Assembly: GCA_022704585.1 (NCBI GenBank)
Contig: JAKJGD010000149.1
Location: forward strand, 1-5,830
Reading direction: 5' to 3'
DNA: 5,830 bases
Source of the DNA: Spirochaetota bacterium
GTDB taxonomy: Bacteria > Spirochaetota > UBA4802 > UBA5550
This document shows, piece after piece, positions 1 through 5,804 of this stretch. The notes under the pieces were generated by a model that did no database searches, was not told the DNA's origin, and worked only from the letters and a program-made list of their open reading frames with translations. A program made the translations under genes and the position numbers. How positions within the stretch are numbered: the first letter of the stretch is position 1; each line of letters starts with the position of its first letter.

Positions 1-1134
1 GTCATTGATGGTGACCGTGATGGGTCCGCTTGCAACCGTGCCCGCGAGTGTCAGACGATAGGTTGTTCCGGTAAGCAGCGTCACATCGGTTATGGAAAGC
101 GATGCTACGCCGCTGCCGCTTACTATGTAATTTTGTATCATGGTGGCGTTTTGCACCGGTTTGGAATAGGTTATATCGATATGATCCAGGGCGTAGCAAT
201 GCGTTCCTTCTGCCGGCGAGGGCGTCTGTACCGGATTTGTCAGGTCCCCGGTGAAGGACAGGGTAGTATTGGACAGAGGATGGCCGGGCAAGTCCTGTAT
301 ATTGTTCAATTGCACCTGGATATCGCCTTCATCCATAGTGCCGCTCAGAGCAACTCGGTAGGTGTTGTCCATGTAATGTTCGGCATCTGCGATGGCGAGG
401 CTGCCGGCGCCGCTCCCTGAAACCGCATAGTTGGTAGCCTCCGCTGCGCCTGTTACCGGCTCCGAGAAGCTGACAAAGATTTCCGACAGCTCGGTGATTC
501 TGTCGCCGCCGGAGGGTTGCGACGTGCAGGTGGGGGGCGTGCTGTCCCCGGTATATGACAGGGTGTTTCCGGACAGGGGGTTCCCGACCTGGTCCGTGAC
601 GTCATTAATTGTGACGATAATGGGCCCGTCACCCGGGGTCCCGCTCAATGCAAGGCGGTATGAATTCCCTCCGATGCCCGATACGCCTGAAATGGACAAT
701 GTGCCGATACCGGCCCCACTGAGCAGATACGAGCCGCTGTTCTCTGCGCCGTCAACGGGCTTGGAGAATGTTACGTCCACGTGGCTCAGGGCGCTGACCC
801 GGGATCCTGAACCGGGGTCAGCCGTTACCGTGGGATTCTCCGAATCTACCATGAAGAATATGGTGTCGCCGCTCAGAGGGTTTCCGGCCTTGTCGGTGAC
901 ATCCAGGAGGGAAAGGAACAACACGCCGTTTCCCGGAGTCCCGTCGAGGTCCAGCGTATAGGTGTAGTCATTGTCCTGTGTTACCGATGTCAGCGATAGT
1001 GAGCCGAGTCCAGGACCGTCGAGGTTGTACCCGGCCATGTCATCCGCTCTGCGAACAGGCTCTGAAAAGGTAATGGTCAGCTCGCTGAGGCCGTTTAAGG
1101 TTGTGCCTGAAAGCGGGACCGAGCTGAAGGTCGG
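1..1134 (-). repeat. Four Ig-like modules with exact 300-bp period in the partial lipoprotein
   Basis: Module boundaries fall at 1134-835, 834-535, 534-235 and 234-1 (cut by the edge). At the protein level the repeats line up without a gap for 300 residues. At the DNA level the copies have diverged in many third positions, so this is an old array rather than a recent duplication. Confidence 0.8.
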
Positions 1135-1248
1135 CGGGTTGGCATCATCTGCCGGGAGTAATGGGAGTGTGCTCCCGCCTTTATTGCTGCACGAGAAGAT
1201 GGATACTGCGCACGTAATTGCCAGTAGTAAAATAGTTGCTTTTTTCAT
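1..1248 (-). CDS. Ig-like repeat lipoprotein, 3' end beyond the left edge (partial)
   Basis: The frame is open from an ATG at 1248 to base 1, giving 416 residues with no stop, so the C-terminus lies outside the window. The N-terminus is a lipoprotein signal peptide: two lysines, a hydrophobic run, then a relaxed lipobox I-F-S-C with the lipidated cysteine at residue 20. After a short linker come four Ig-like modules starting at residues 39, 139, 239 and 339 (the last incomplete), a period of exactly 100 residues. Each has the pattern L-S-x-[IV]-x-[IV]-[ST]-[FY]-S-[EK]-P-V, then N-Y/S-Y, G-x-G-x-[GA]-S/T-L, Y-[RT]-[LV]-x-L-x-G-T, and D-x-x-G-[NH]-P-L-S. This resembles bacterial Ig-like (SbsA/Big-type) domains of surface proteins. 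The start lies 2 bp after the stop of the upstream paralogue, so co-transcription and translational coupling are likely; no strong Shine-Dalgarno is visible. By analogy with the neighbour, the missing end may carry a propeller, but this is inference. Ligand unknown. Confidence 0.88.
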   Translation of the reverse strand, partial: MKKATILLLAITCAVSIFSCSNKGGSTLPLLPADDANPPTFSSVPLSGTTLNGLSELTITFSEPVRRADDMAGYNLDGPGLGSLSLTSVTQDNDYTYTLDLDGTPGNGVLFLSLLDVTDKAGNPLSGDTIFFMVDSENPTVTADPGSGSRVSALSHVDVTFSKPVDGAENSGSYLLSGAGIGTLSISGVSGIGGNSYRLALSGTPGDGPIIVTINDVTDQVGNPLSGNTLSYTGDSTPPTCTSQPSGGDRITELSEIFVSFSEPVTGAAEATNYAVSGSGAGSLAIADAEHYMDNTYRVALSGTMDEGDIQVQLNNIQDLPGHPLSNTTLSFTGDLTNPVQTPSPAEGTHCYALDHIDITYSKPVQNATMIQNYIVSGSGVASLSITDVTLLTGTTYRLTLAGTVASGPITVTIND

Positions 1249-1250
1249 GA

Positions 1251-3974
1251 TCAGTACTTGTTCCCATTAGTGTCGAATTTATATACAATGCCGTCAATGC
1301 CGCCAATAACCGGATTGGAATCGTTGCTTCCTCTGGAATTCCCCACGAGATAGAGGAACCCGTCTTTCCCGAGGCGGATTCCCCATATGTCCGCATCGGT
1401 TCCCGAGCCAAAGTTTTTTGTCCAGAGCATGAACCCCAATGAAGAATATTTTACCAGCGCGAGATTCGGATTTGCAGACGTCTGGCCGGCAAGATAGACA
1501 GACCCGTCGGGACCTATGGCGCAATCGTAGATAGTATCGTAGCCGGCGGTCCCGTTCTGCTGGATCCAGCTTACCGATAATGACGAATTAAACTTGACCA
1601 GAAAGTAATCCGAGTAACCCTTCGAAGAACAGTAAGGCATTGCCTCTCCTGCCGTGCCCACCAGGTATACTTCTCCGGAGGGTCCGATGCCGACAGAATT
1701 TCCATAGTCGCTCAGCGATGAATCAAAAGATCTGCCTATAATATACGATCCCGTGGAATCGAATTTATTAATAAACGCAAAATATCTGCTTGAATTGTAT
1801 TGGCTGTAAGTGGTTGCCTGGTAACCGGAAATGTAAATGTTCCCCGATGAATCGAGGCGGATTTTTGTCGTATTAATATAATAATAGCCGCAATCATACG
1901 GTTGTTCGACCCACTGGTCTTCCCCATTTTCGTCGTATTTTGCCAGGTACTGGCAGGTACAGGCATTGTTCGTCTCGCCGGTGATATACAGGTAGCCCTT
2001 GCTGTCTATCGTTATGGCGCGGGCAGTGGCGAAGCCTGTAATGGTTTTTTGCCAGATGAGATCGCCTGCAGCGTTGTATTTCAGGATGACCGCGTTTGAG
2101 CTGCTGGTGGACGTGCCATAGGTGCCGCAGGCGTATATGTGGCCCGTGGCATCAACGGCGACATCAAATCCATAATCATTATTGGTGCCGCCCCATTGCC
2201 GTGTCCATACCTTCTGGCCGAAAGCGTTTATCCTGGTAATGATGATGTCATATCCGCCCTGCAGGGTCTGATCGTCCATCGCACCATTCGTGCGCCCGAC
2301 GCAGTAGACGTTGCCTGCCGCGTCGGTATCCACCGAATAGTACGCGTCCGTGGCTGTCGTGCCATATTGCCTGGTCCAGGTTGTCGTAAACGTCCAGGTT
2401 CGCGGCGTGGCCAGCGGATTACCGTATACATCCGTAATGTCGGCTGTTGCAGTGACCGTATAGGTCGTGCCGGGAAGCAACAGGGGTGACAGTACGATGG
2501 TGGCTGTGTTTCCGCTGCAGGCGATTGTCCCGCTCATGCCGTGATCCCCATAGAGGGAATCGCCGCTAACGGTAGAACAATCGATATTTTCATTGAACGT
2601 GATGCCGGCAGAAGAATTTATGGGAACGGCACCGGCACCGTCGGACGGGGTGAATCCCGTCGCCTGCGGCCCGGTCGTGTCCGCAGTAAACTGGATCATG
2701 TCATTTGCCAGGGGATTCCCCTGCTCATCGGTAATGTTATGCATTGCAATCGAGAACGTGCCATCGGACAGATCGCCGTTGAAAAGAATCCTGAATTCGG
2801 TGTCGGAAAGTTTTGATACAGTATCAACCTGCAGGCTGCCGGCGCCTGAGCCGTGTATCGTGTAACTGGCTGTTTCGTTGGCGCCGATCACCTGCTCAGA
2901 GAAGGTAATATCAATCTGCGATAGCTCCGCTAGGGTTGAAAAAGCCGGCAGGTCTGGGGTCGCCATTGGGCCGGCCGTGTCGGCAGTATAGTGAATTGAC
3001 GTTTCGGCCGGAGGATTTCCCGCTTCGTCCCCGATGTTTGCGAGTTGAAGGGAAAACCCGCCCTGGCCGGGCGTGCCAGATAGTGATAGGCGATAGAGAC
3101 TGCCGCTGACAGCCGCGATGGTCGTGACGGCGAGAGTCCCGCATCCGGTGCCGGAGAATGAATAATTGTCCGTATCATCGGCGCCGGTCACAGTTTCAGA
3201 AAAGCTGATATCAATATTTGACAGGGAGGAAAGTACCGTACCGGGCGCGGGCTGCGCGTCCATGGTCGGATTCGTCGTATCACCGGTATAATGAATTGAC
3301 GAGCCGGAGAGAGGTCTGTCAGCGGAATCTTTAATGGTATTCATTCCGAGCGTAATATCACCATCGGTCACCGTGCCTCCGAAATGAAGCAGTGCTGTTG
3401 TATCATCGATTTTATCGACCCCGGTGATCGTCAGCGGCGCGCTGATCGTGTAGTTGGTCAGTTCCCATGCATTCAGTACAGGCTTGGAGAATGTAATCCT
3501 GGCCTGTTCCAGAGAATTGATCCGGGAGCCGGCAGGAGGATCGGAAACCGCGGTCGGATTCGTTATATCGCACAGGTAATACAATACATTGCCTTCAACT
3601 GCAATGCCATTCTCGTCGGTAACGCCGGATATGGTAATGGTCAGCGGGCCGTTTGTTATCCCTCCGTTCGTGGAGAGCCGGTAGGTATTCCCGCTGACAA
3701 GGGTTGCGCCGGTGATGGCAAGGGATGCAGCACCGGGGCCGGCCGGGAGATAGTGAGCGGTATCATCTGCCCCTGTCACTGTCCGCGAATATGATACGTC
3801 TATCTCGTTCAGTGAGCTGATCGTGGTGCCACTGGGGATGGAGGCGTTTATTGTTATGGCATCGTGGCTTGAAGGCGGGATGGGCAGCGCCTGCGTACCG
3901 GTTCCTCCGGCACACGAGAGAAGCAAAATACCGGTAGCCACAATACCGGCCATGAAAACGAATGTTTTGTTCAT
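1251..3974 (-). CDS. Lipoprotein with five Ig-like modules and a seven-bladed SBBP-type beta-propeller
   Basis: This 907-residue protein is probably a surface-exposed or periplasm-facing lipoprotein. Residue numbers below count from an in-frame GTG at 3983; the chosen ATG is residue 4. The signal peptide ends in lipobox L-L-S-C (Cys24). Ig-like modules occupy about 42-140, 141-236, 237-336, 337-436 and 437-535. The first four share the module of the downstream gene, with periods of 100, 96 and 100; the fifth is divergent and has two cysteines (469, 489). Residues 536-910 form seven propeller blades marked by D/G-x-x-G-x-[VIL]-Y at 554, 611, 660, 711, 767, 824 and 872, most ending K-[YF]-x-x-x-G-x-x-x-W. 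This matches the SBBP/beta-propeller repeat family known from Leptospira and other bacteria. ATG 3974 is preferred because it directly precedes the N-K-T-F signal peptide and has a weak GGTG 7 bases upstream. It is first gene of a likely two-gene operon. A binding or adhesin role is inferred; no catalytic motif is seen. Confidence 0.9.
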   Translation of the reverse strand: MNKTFVFMAGIVATGILLLSCAGGTGTQALPIPPSSHDAITINASIPSGTTISSLNEIDVSYSRTVTGADDTAHYLPAGPGAASLAITGATLVSGNTYRLSTNGGITNGPLTITISGVTDENGIAVEGNVLYYLCDITNPTAVSDPPAGSRINSLEQARITFSKPVLNAWELTNYTISAPLTITGVDKIDDTTALLHFGGTVTDGDITLGMNTIKDSADRPLSGSSIHYTGDTTNPTMDAQPAPGTVLSSLSNIDISFSETVTGADDTDNYSFSGTGCGTLAVTTIAAVSGSLYRLSLSGTPGQGGFSLQLANIGDEAGNPPAETSIHYTADTAGPMATPDLPAFSTLAELSQIDITFSEQVIGANETASYTIHGSGAGSLQVDTVSKLSDTEFRILFNGDLSDGTFSIAMHNITDEQGNPLANDMIQFTADTTGPQATGFTPSDGAGAVPINSSAGITFNENIDCSTVSGDSLYGDHGMSGTIACSGNTATIVLSPLLLPGTTYTVTATADITDVYGNPLATPRTWTFTTTWTRQYGTTATDAYYSVDTDAAGNVYCVGRTNGAMDDQTLQGGYDIIITRINAFGQKVWTRQWGGTNNDYGFDVAVDATGHIYACGTYGTSTSSSNAVILKYNAAGDLIWQKTITGFATARAITIDSKGYLYITGETNNACTCQYLAKYDENGEDQWVEQPYDCGYYYINTTKIRLDSSGNIYISGYQATTYSQYNSSRYFAFINKFDSTGSYIIGRSFDSSLSDYGNSVGIGPSGEVYLVGTAGEAMPYCSSKGYSDYFLVKFNSSLSVSWIQQNGTAGYDTIYDCAIGPDGSVYLAGQTSANPNLALVKYSSLGFMLWTKNFGSGTDADIWGIRLGKDGFLYLVGNSRGSNDSNPVIGGIDGIVYKFDTNGNKY
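1254..2378 (-). other. Seven-blade propeller domain region within the large lipoprotein
   Basis: The region encodes residues 536-910 (numbered from GTG 3983). Seven copies of the [D/G]-x-x-G-x-[VIL]-Y strand motif are spaced 57, 49, 51, 56, 57 and 48 residues apart. The outer-strand tryptophan after K-[YF]-x-x-x-G appears at 593, 644, 691, 806 and 854. Blade 4 has no tryptophan at this place (G-S-Y-I-I-G), and blade 7 ends at N-G-N-K-Y before reaching it. The segment W-T-R-Q-Y-G at 536-541, just before blade 1, matches the missing closing strand (compare W-T-R-Q-W-G at 593-598), so it probably completes blade 7 and seals the ring. The seven motifs are seen directly; the closure is inferred. 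Confidence 0.75.
2379..3860 (-). repeat. Array of five Ig-like modules in the large lipoprotein
   Basis: Five Ig-like modules lie between the lipid anchor and the propeller. Aligned on the S-L position before the first beta strand, the first four start at residues 58, 158, 254 and 354 (numbered from GTG 3983). The 96-residue spacing is explained by module 2, which lacks the S-G-x-G-x-G loop present in the others (N-Y-T-I-S-A-P-L). Modules are joined by short T-x-D-T-T/A-x-P linkers. The fifth module is more divergent and ends in T-W-T-F-T-T-T, a typical end of SbsA-like Ig domains. Confidence 0.75.
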
Positions 3975-4028
3975 AGGTTGCACCGCTGAAGTGAATGTTG
4001 TTTATATATTGAAATACGGAAACAATAA

Positions 4029-4058
4029 ATAGTGTCGTTATGCGCGATCTTAAGTCAA
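4029..4058 (-). promoter_or_regulatory. Candidate promoter of the lipoprotein operon
   Basis: On the minus strand TTGACT (4053-4058) is followed after 18 bases by CACTAT (4029-4034). The -35 matches the sigma-70 consensus at five of six bases. The -10 is weak but keeps the key A at position 2 and T at position 6. A T-rich stretch lies just upstream of the -35. The expected transcript would start near 4022, giving a leader of about 48 nt before the ATG at 3974. Confidence 0.45.
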
Positions 4059-4243
4059 AAAAAATTTACTAATCCCGAAAAAATTGCATTTTCTTGTTAT
4101 ACGGCCATCAATTATGCATTAGATCATCGTACTACACGCACATATAGTTCACTATCTGTCATGCCCTCCCGGTTATATTGAATGTATACAATGCAAGCAA
4201 ACCGGCCCACCCGGGGTCCTGCACAAGAGCATTTTCAGTATTT

Positions 4244-4250
4244 GGGAGGT
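4244..4250 (+). promoter_or_regulatory. Strong ribosome-binding site of ssb
   Basis: GGGAGGT lies 5 bases before the ATG at 4256. It contains the GGAGGT core of the Shine-Dalgarno sequence and fixes the start of the ssb reading frame, whose first residues M-N-K-V are typical of SSB proteins. Confidence 0.85.
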
Positions 4251-4286
4251 AACCCATGAACAAAGTTCACATCAACGGTCGTCTTA

Positions 4287-4314
4287 TCAAGGATCCGGCG
4301 TCAAGGATCCGGCG
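4287..4314 (+). repeat. Perfect 14-bp tandem duplication inside ssb
   Basis: TCAAGGATCCGGCG occurs twice back to back at 4287-4300 and 4301-4314. The unit length is not a multiple of three, so it shifts the frame. With a single copy the codons read I-K-D-P-A-L-K-E-L, as expected for the start of an SSB. Confidence 0.97.
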
Positions 4315-4632
4315 CTCAAAGAACTGGAGAACAACAAATCGGTCTGCACGTTCTTCATAGCGAACGACGTGCTCGACGCCAACAGGAAGACCGATTTCTA
4401 CAGGGTCTCTGCCTGGGGGAGCCAGGCGCGCATCATCTCGGAGCAGGCCGCTACGGGGCCAGAGTTCTTCATCACGGGCCGGCTCGAACAGCACCGGTAC
4501 GAGAACGACAAGGGCGATACCGTGTACGACAACAGCATTGTTATCGAGCAATTCGATTTCGGGGCGAGGGTTATCCAGCGCGCGGACAAGGCGGGGTTAC
4601 CTCACCCCCTGCTTCCTATCTCGAATTCACCC

Positions 4633-4656
4633 TGTCCCCCAGTGGGACACGTTTTT
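4633..4656 (+). terminator. Weak candidate terminator near the 3' end of ssb
   Basis: TGTCCC (4633-4638) pairs with GGGACA (4644-4649) across a 5-base loop, and a run of five T follows at 4652-4656. The stem is only 6 bp. It lies inside the extended ssb frame, in the part that no longer resembles SSB, which may mean the ancestral gene ended before this point. Confidence 0.3.
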
Positions 4657-4680
4657 GGTGCTGGATCTGTTGCCTGGTAT

Positions 4681-4721
4681 CAGAGGGTGAAATTTTAAGC
4701 CCCCTGTCCAGCGCTTTTTTT
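4681..4721 (+). terminator. Weak candidate terminator after the ssb frame
   Basis: An imperfect stem pairs CAG-A-GGG (4681-4687) with C-CC-C-CTG (4700-4706) with one mismatch. Seven T follow at 4715-4721 after an 8-base gap. The gap and mismatch make it a poor intrinsic terminator, but it is the longest T run downstream of ssb. Confidence 0.25.
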
Positions 4722-4767
4722 GTTGAAAGATGTGGTGTGATCTTCCATACTTGCTGCCGATAAAGCA

Positions 4768-4796
4768 CATTCAGTCGCATGGGCCTATTCTGAATG
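4768..4796 (-). terminator. Possible stem-loop downstream of the barrel protein gene
   Basis: CATTCAG (4768-4774) and CTGAATG (4790-4796) form a 7-bp inverted repeat with a 15-base loop, 20 bp beyond the stop of the minus-strand gene. No good T run follows on the minus strand, so termination is uncertain. Confidence 0.25.
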
Positions 4797-4815
4797 AAGG
4801 GCTCTTTCCAATATA

Positions 4816-5586
4816 TTAATTTGCATCAGTTACAATATATCTTTTTTCTGCATCGCCTATCCTGAATATAAAGTTTATTCTAGCCAATGCGTCAACTTTC
4901 AGAATGTATAGAATGTTTGATTCGATTCGAGGAAATTCAGGCGGGTATTGGGGAGGGAAAGAGGGGATTGTGACAACAGTTAACACATACTGGCTGCTTT
5001 TAGATTTGCTAATTCCAAAAATTCCATTAAAACCAAACTCAAAACTTAAAGTAAAAAGATCGTCAGTATGGATATTAATACCAAGTATGCCGCCAACACC
5101 TAATTCGCCGGTAGTATATTTTATATGTCCCTTTGTTCCGGTATACACAAGTCCTATTATACTGCCTTCATTGGTGAAATATGTTCGTTCTGCAAAACGA
5201 CAGGCGAGCTCAACCTGAGGGCCCATCCAGACCCGCACAAATTTATTTTTAAACAATGCAAAACCAAATGTGTTTGAAAGTGTGATTCGATGCATGCTTT
5301 TATTGGTGAAAAATGGATAACCACTGAAAAGATTATTCTCATATCCTGCATTGAGCCGGTAATTGAATTTTTCATTCGAAGCAACCGCAGTATCATATAC
5401 GAAGCCGAAGCCGATGCTGTAATTGATTCCGAGCCTTGTATTTCCGATGCCAGACCAAGAATTGCTTGATGCACCGCCACCCGCTTTTCCGGTCGTATAG
5501 AATCCGACCCCGTGGGAATATAATGGTTGTGAATATGCAAGGAGTAGAATAAAACCAAGAAAAACCGCGGAATACATTCTCGACAT
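4816..5586 (-). CDS. Probable outer-membrane beta-barrel protein, family not recognised
   Basis: This 256-residue protein starts with a Sec signal peptide (M-S-R, a hydrophobic run at about 7-17, likely cleavage after L-Y-S at residue 24). The mature part alternates polar and hydrophobic or aromatic residues in glycine-rich strands of barrel type, roughly at 51-65, 73-82, 98-111, 117-130, 156-170, 176-188 and 233-243, with a proline-rich loop at 208-219. That suggests a small barrel of eight or so strands in the outer membrane. It does not end in the terminal phenylalanine common in barrel substrates; the last strand is followed by about 13 polar residues. The ATG at 5586 is chosen over in-frame ATGs at 5658 and 5622. 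It has AAGGTG 8 bases upstream and directly precedes the signal peptide, and the promoter would start transcription near 5654, so 5658 cannot be used. It is transcribed alone, convergent with ssb. The gene is visibly more AT-rich than the lipoprotein genes. Substrate or role unknown. Confidence 0.8.
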   Translation of the reverse strand: MSRMYSAVFLGFILLLAYSQPLYSHGVGFYTTGKAGGGASSNSWSGIGNTRLGINYSIGFGFVYDTAVASNEKFNYRLNAGYENNLFSGYPFFTNKSMHRITLSNTFGFALFKNKFVRVWMGPQVELACRFAERTYFTNEGSIIGLVYTGTKGHIKYTTGELGVGGILGINIHTDDLFTLSFEFGFNGIFGISKSKSSQYVLTVVTIPSFPPQYPPEFPRIESNILYILKVDALARINFIFRIGDAEKRYIVTDAN

Positions 5587-5594
5587 TTCGCCTG

Positions 5595-5600
5595 CACCTT
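5595..5600 (-). promoter_or_regulatory. Ribosome-binding site deciding the start of the barrel protein
   Basis: On the minus strand AAGGTG lies 8 bases before the ATG at 5586. The upstream in-frame ATG at 5658 has no such site. Confidence 0.65.
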
Positions 5601-5660
5601 GTATCGTGTTTTTGTGTAACATGTCAGTGAAATAGTCGTTTCTGCTTTTATTTGTCATAC

Positions 5661-5689
5661 ATTACAGCACATACTGACTGTTGTGTCAA
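5661..5689 (-). promoter_or_regulatory. Near-consensus extended -10 promoter of the barrel protein gene
   Basis: On the minus strand a perfect -35 TTGACA (5684-5689) is separated by the optimal 17 bases from TGTAAT (5661-5666, five of six matches). A TG one base before the -10 makes it an extended -10. The predicted transcript starts near 5654 and has a leader of about 68 nt. This is the best sigma-70-type promoter in the window and implies strong basal expression unless repressed. A perfect palindrome ATGAATTCAT at 5696-5705 lies 6 bp upstream of the -35. Confidence 0.8.
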
Positions 5690-5756
5690 GCGGAAATGAA
5701 TTCATGTTGTCGCAGGGGCTTATGCTTAATCGAGAAGAGTTATTTAAGTGGACGGT

Positions 5757-5804
5757 CCCTCGCTCCCCCTTCTCCTTGAGGAGAAGGGGGAAGGGGGGAT
5801 GAGG
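5757..5804. repeat. Hairpin-forming intergenic repeat-like element
   Basis: CCCCCTTCTCC (5765-5775) and GGAGAAGGGGG (5780-5790) form a perfect 11-bp stem with a TTGA loop. They are flanked by CCCTCGCT on the left and AAGGGGGGATGAGG on the right, which partly continue the symmetry (CCCTC against GATGAGG). C-rich and G-rich elements of this shape are common as dispersed intergenic repeats in bacterial genomes. No T run follows on either strand, so it is not a normal intrinsic terminator. Only one full copy is in the window. Confidence 0.55.

Larger units (their letters stand above)
3975..4255. other. Divergent intergenic region between the lipoprotein operon and ssb
   Basis: The 281 bp between the two divergent starts contains no credible gene. 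It is AT-rich at 4000-4190 and holds the candidate minus-strand promoter at 4029-4058. On the plus strand TATATT at 4174-4179 is a possible -10 for ssb, but it has no convincing -35. ATTGAATGTATACAAT at 4177-4192 is an imperfect palindrome (6 of 8 pairs) overlapping that -10 and could be an operator. Nothing else was recognised. Confidence 0.5.
4256..4698 (+). pseudogene. ssb: Single-stranded DNA-binding protein, frameshifted by a 14-bp tandem duplication
   Basis: SSB coats single-stranded DNA in replication, repair and recombination. Read from the ATG at 4256, the frame starts as SSB (M-N-K-V-H-I-N-G-R-L-I-K-D-P) but hits TAG at 4358 after 34 codons. Removing one copy of the 14-bp repeat at 4287-4314 restores a 142-residue frame ending in TAA at 4696. 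That protein shows the OB-fold signature: V-C-T-F-F-I-A-N-D at about 25-33, K-T-D-F-Y-R-V-S-A-W-G at 40-50, F-F-I-T-G-R-L at 66-72 and a V-I-E-Q-F-D-F strand at 91-97. Beyond about residue 105 the sequence is unlike SSB and the acidic D-D-x-I-P-F-type tail is absent. The intact leader suggests a recent break, a switchable repeat, or a sequence error. An internal GTG at 4369 could start a fragment lacking the first strands, but it has no ribosome-binding site. A second, intact ssb is presumably elsewhere in the genome. Confidence 0.85.

Noticed and set aside
431..961. Plus-strand open frame of 176 codons
   Set aside because: It lies antisense to the Ig-like repeat lipoprotein, follows its repeat pattern, and has no domain or ribosome-binding site. 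The minus-strand frame has a signal peptide and coherent modules.
1..1134. 300-bp periodicity as a possible CRISPR or DNA satellite
   Set aside because: The repeats are coding, have no spacer structure, and are conserved as protein more than as DNA.
3384..3794. Plus-strand open frame of 136 codons
   Set aside because: Antisense shadow of Ig-like modules 1-2 of the large lipoprotein; composition is rich in R, G and C and shows no protein-like motif.
3975..3983. GTG at 3983 as start of the large lipoprotein
   Set aside because: It adds only three residues, its GGTG is better read as part of a weak ribosome-binding site for the ATG at 3974, and it has no site of its own.
4256..4360. Programmed ribosomal frameshift in ssb
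   Set aside because: No slippery heptamer or downstream structure is evident, and an exact 14-bp tandem duplication explains the frame change more simply.
4267..4551. Minus-strand open frame of 94 codons
   Set aside because: Antisense to the SSB OB-fold coding segment, which is clearly recognisable on the plus strand.
5157..5597. Minus-strand open frame of 146 codons
   Set aside because: It overlaps the barrel protein gene in another frame. The barrel frame has the signal peptide, ribosome-binding site and promoter.
5587..5658. ATG at 5658 as start of the barrel protein
   Set aside because: It sits 2 bp from the predicted -10 and upstream of the predicted transcript start, has no ribosome-binding site, and would put 24 mostly polar residues before the signal peptide.
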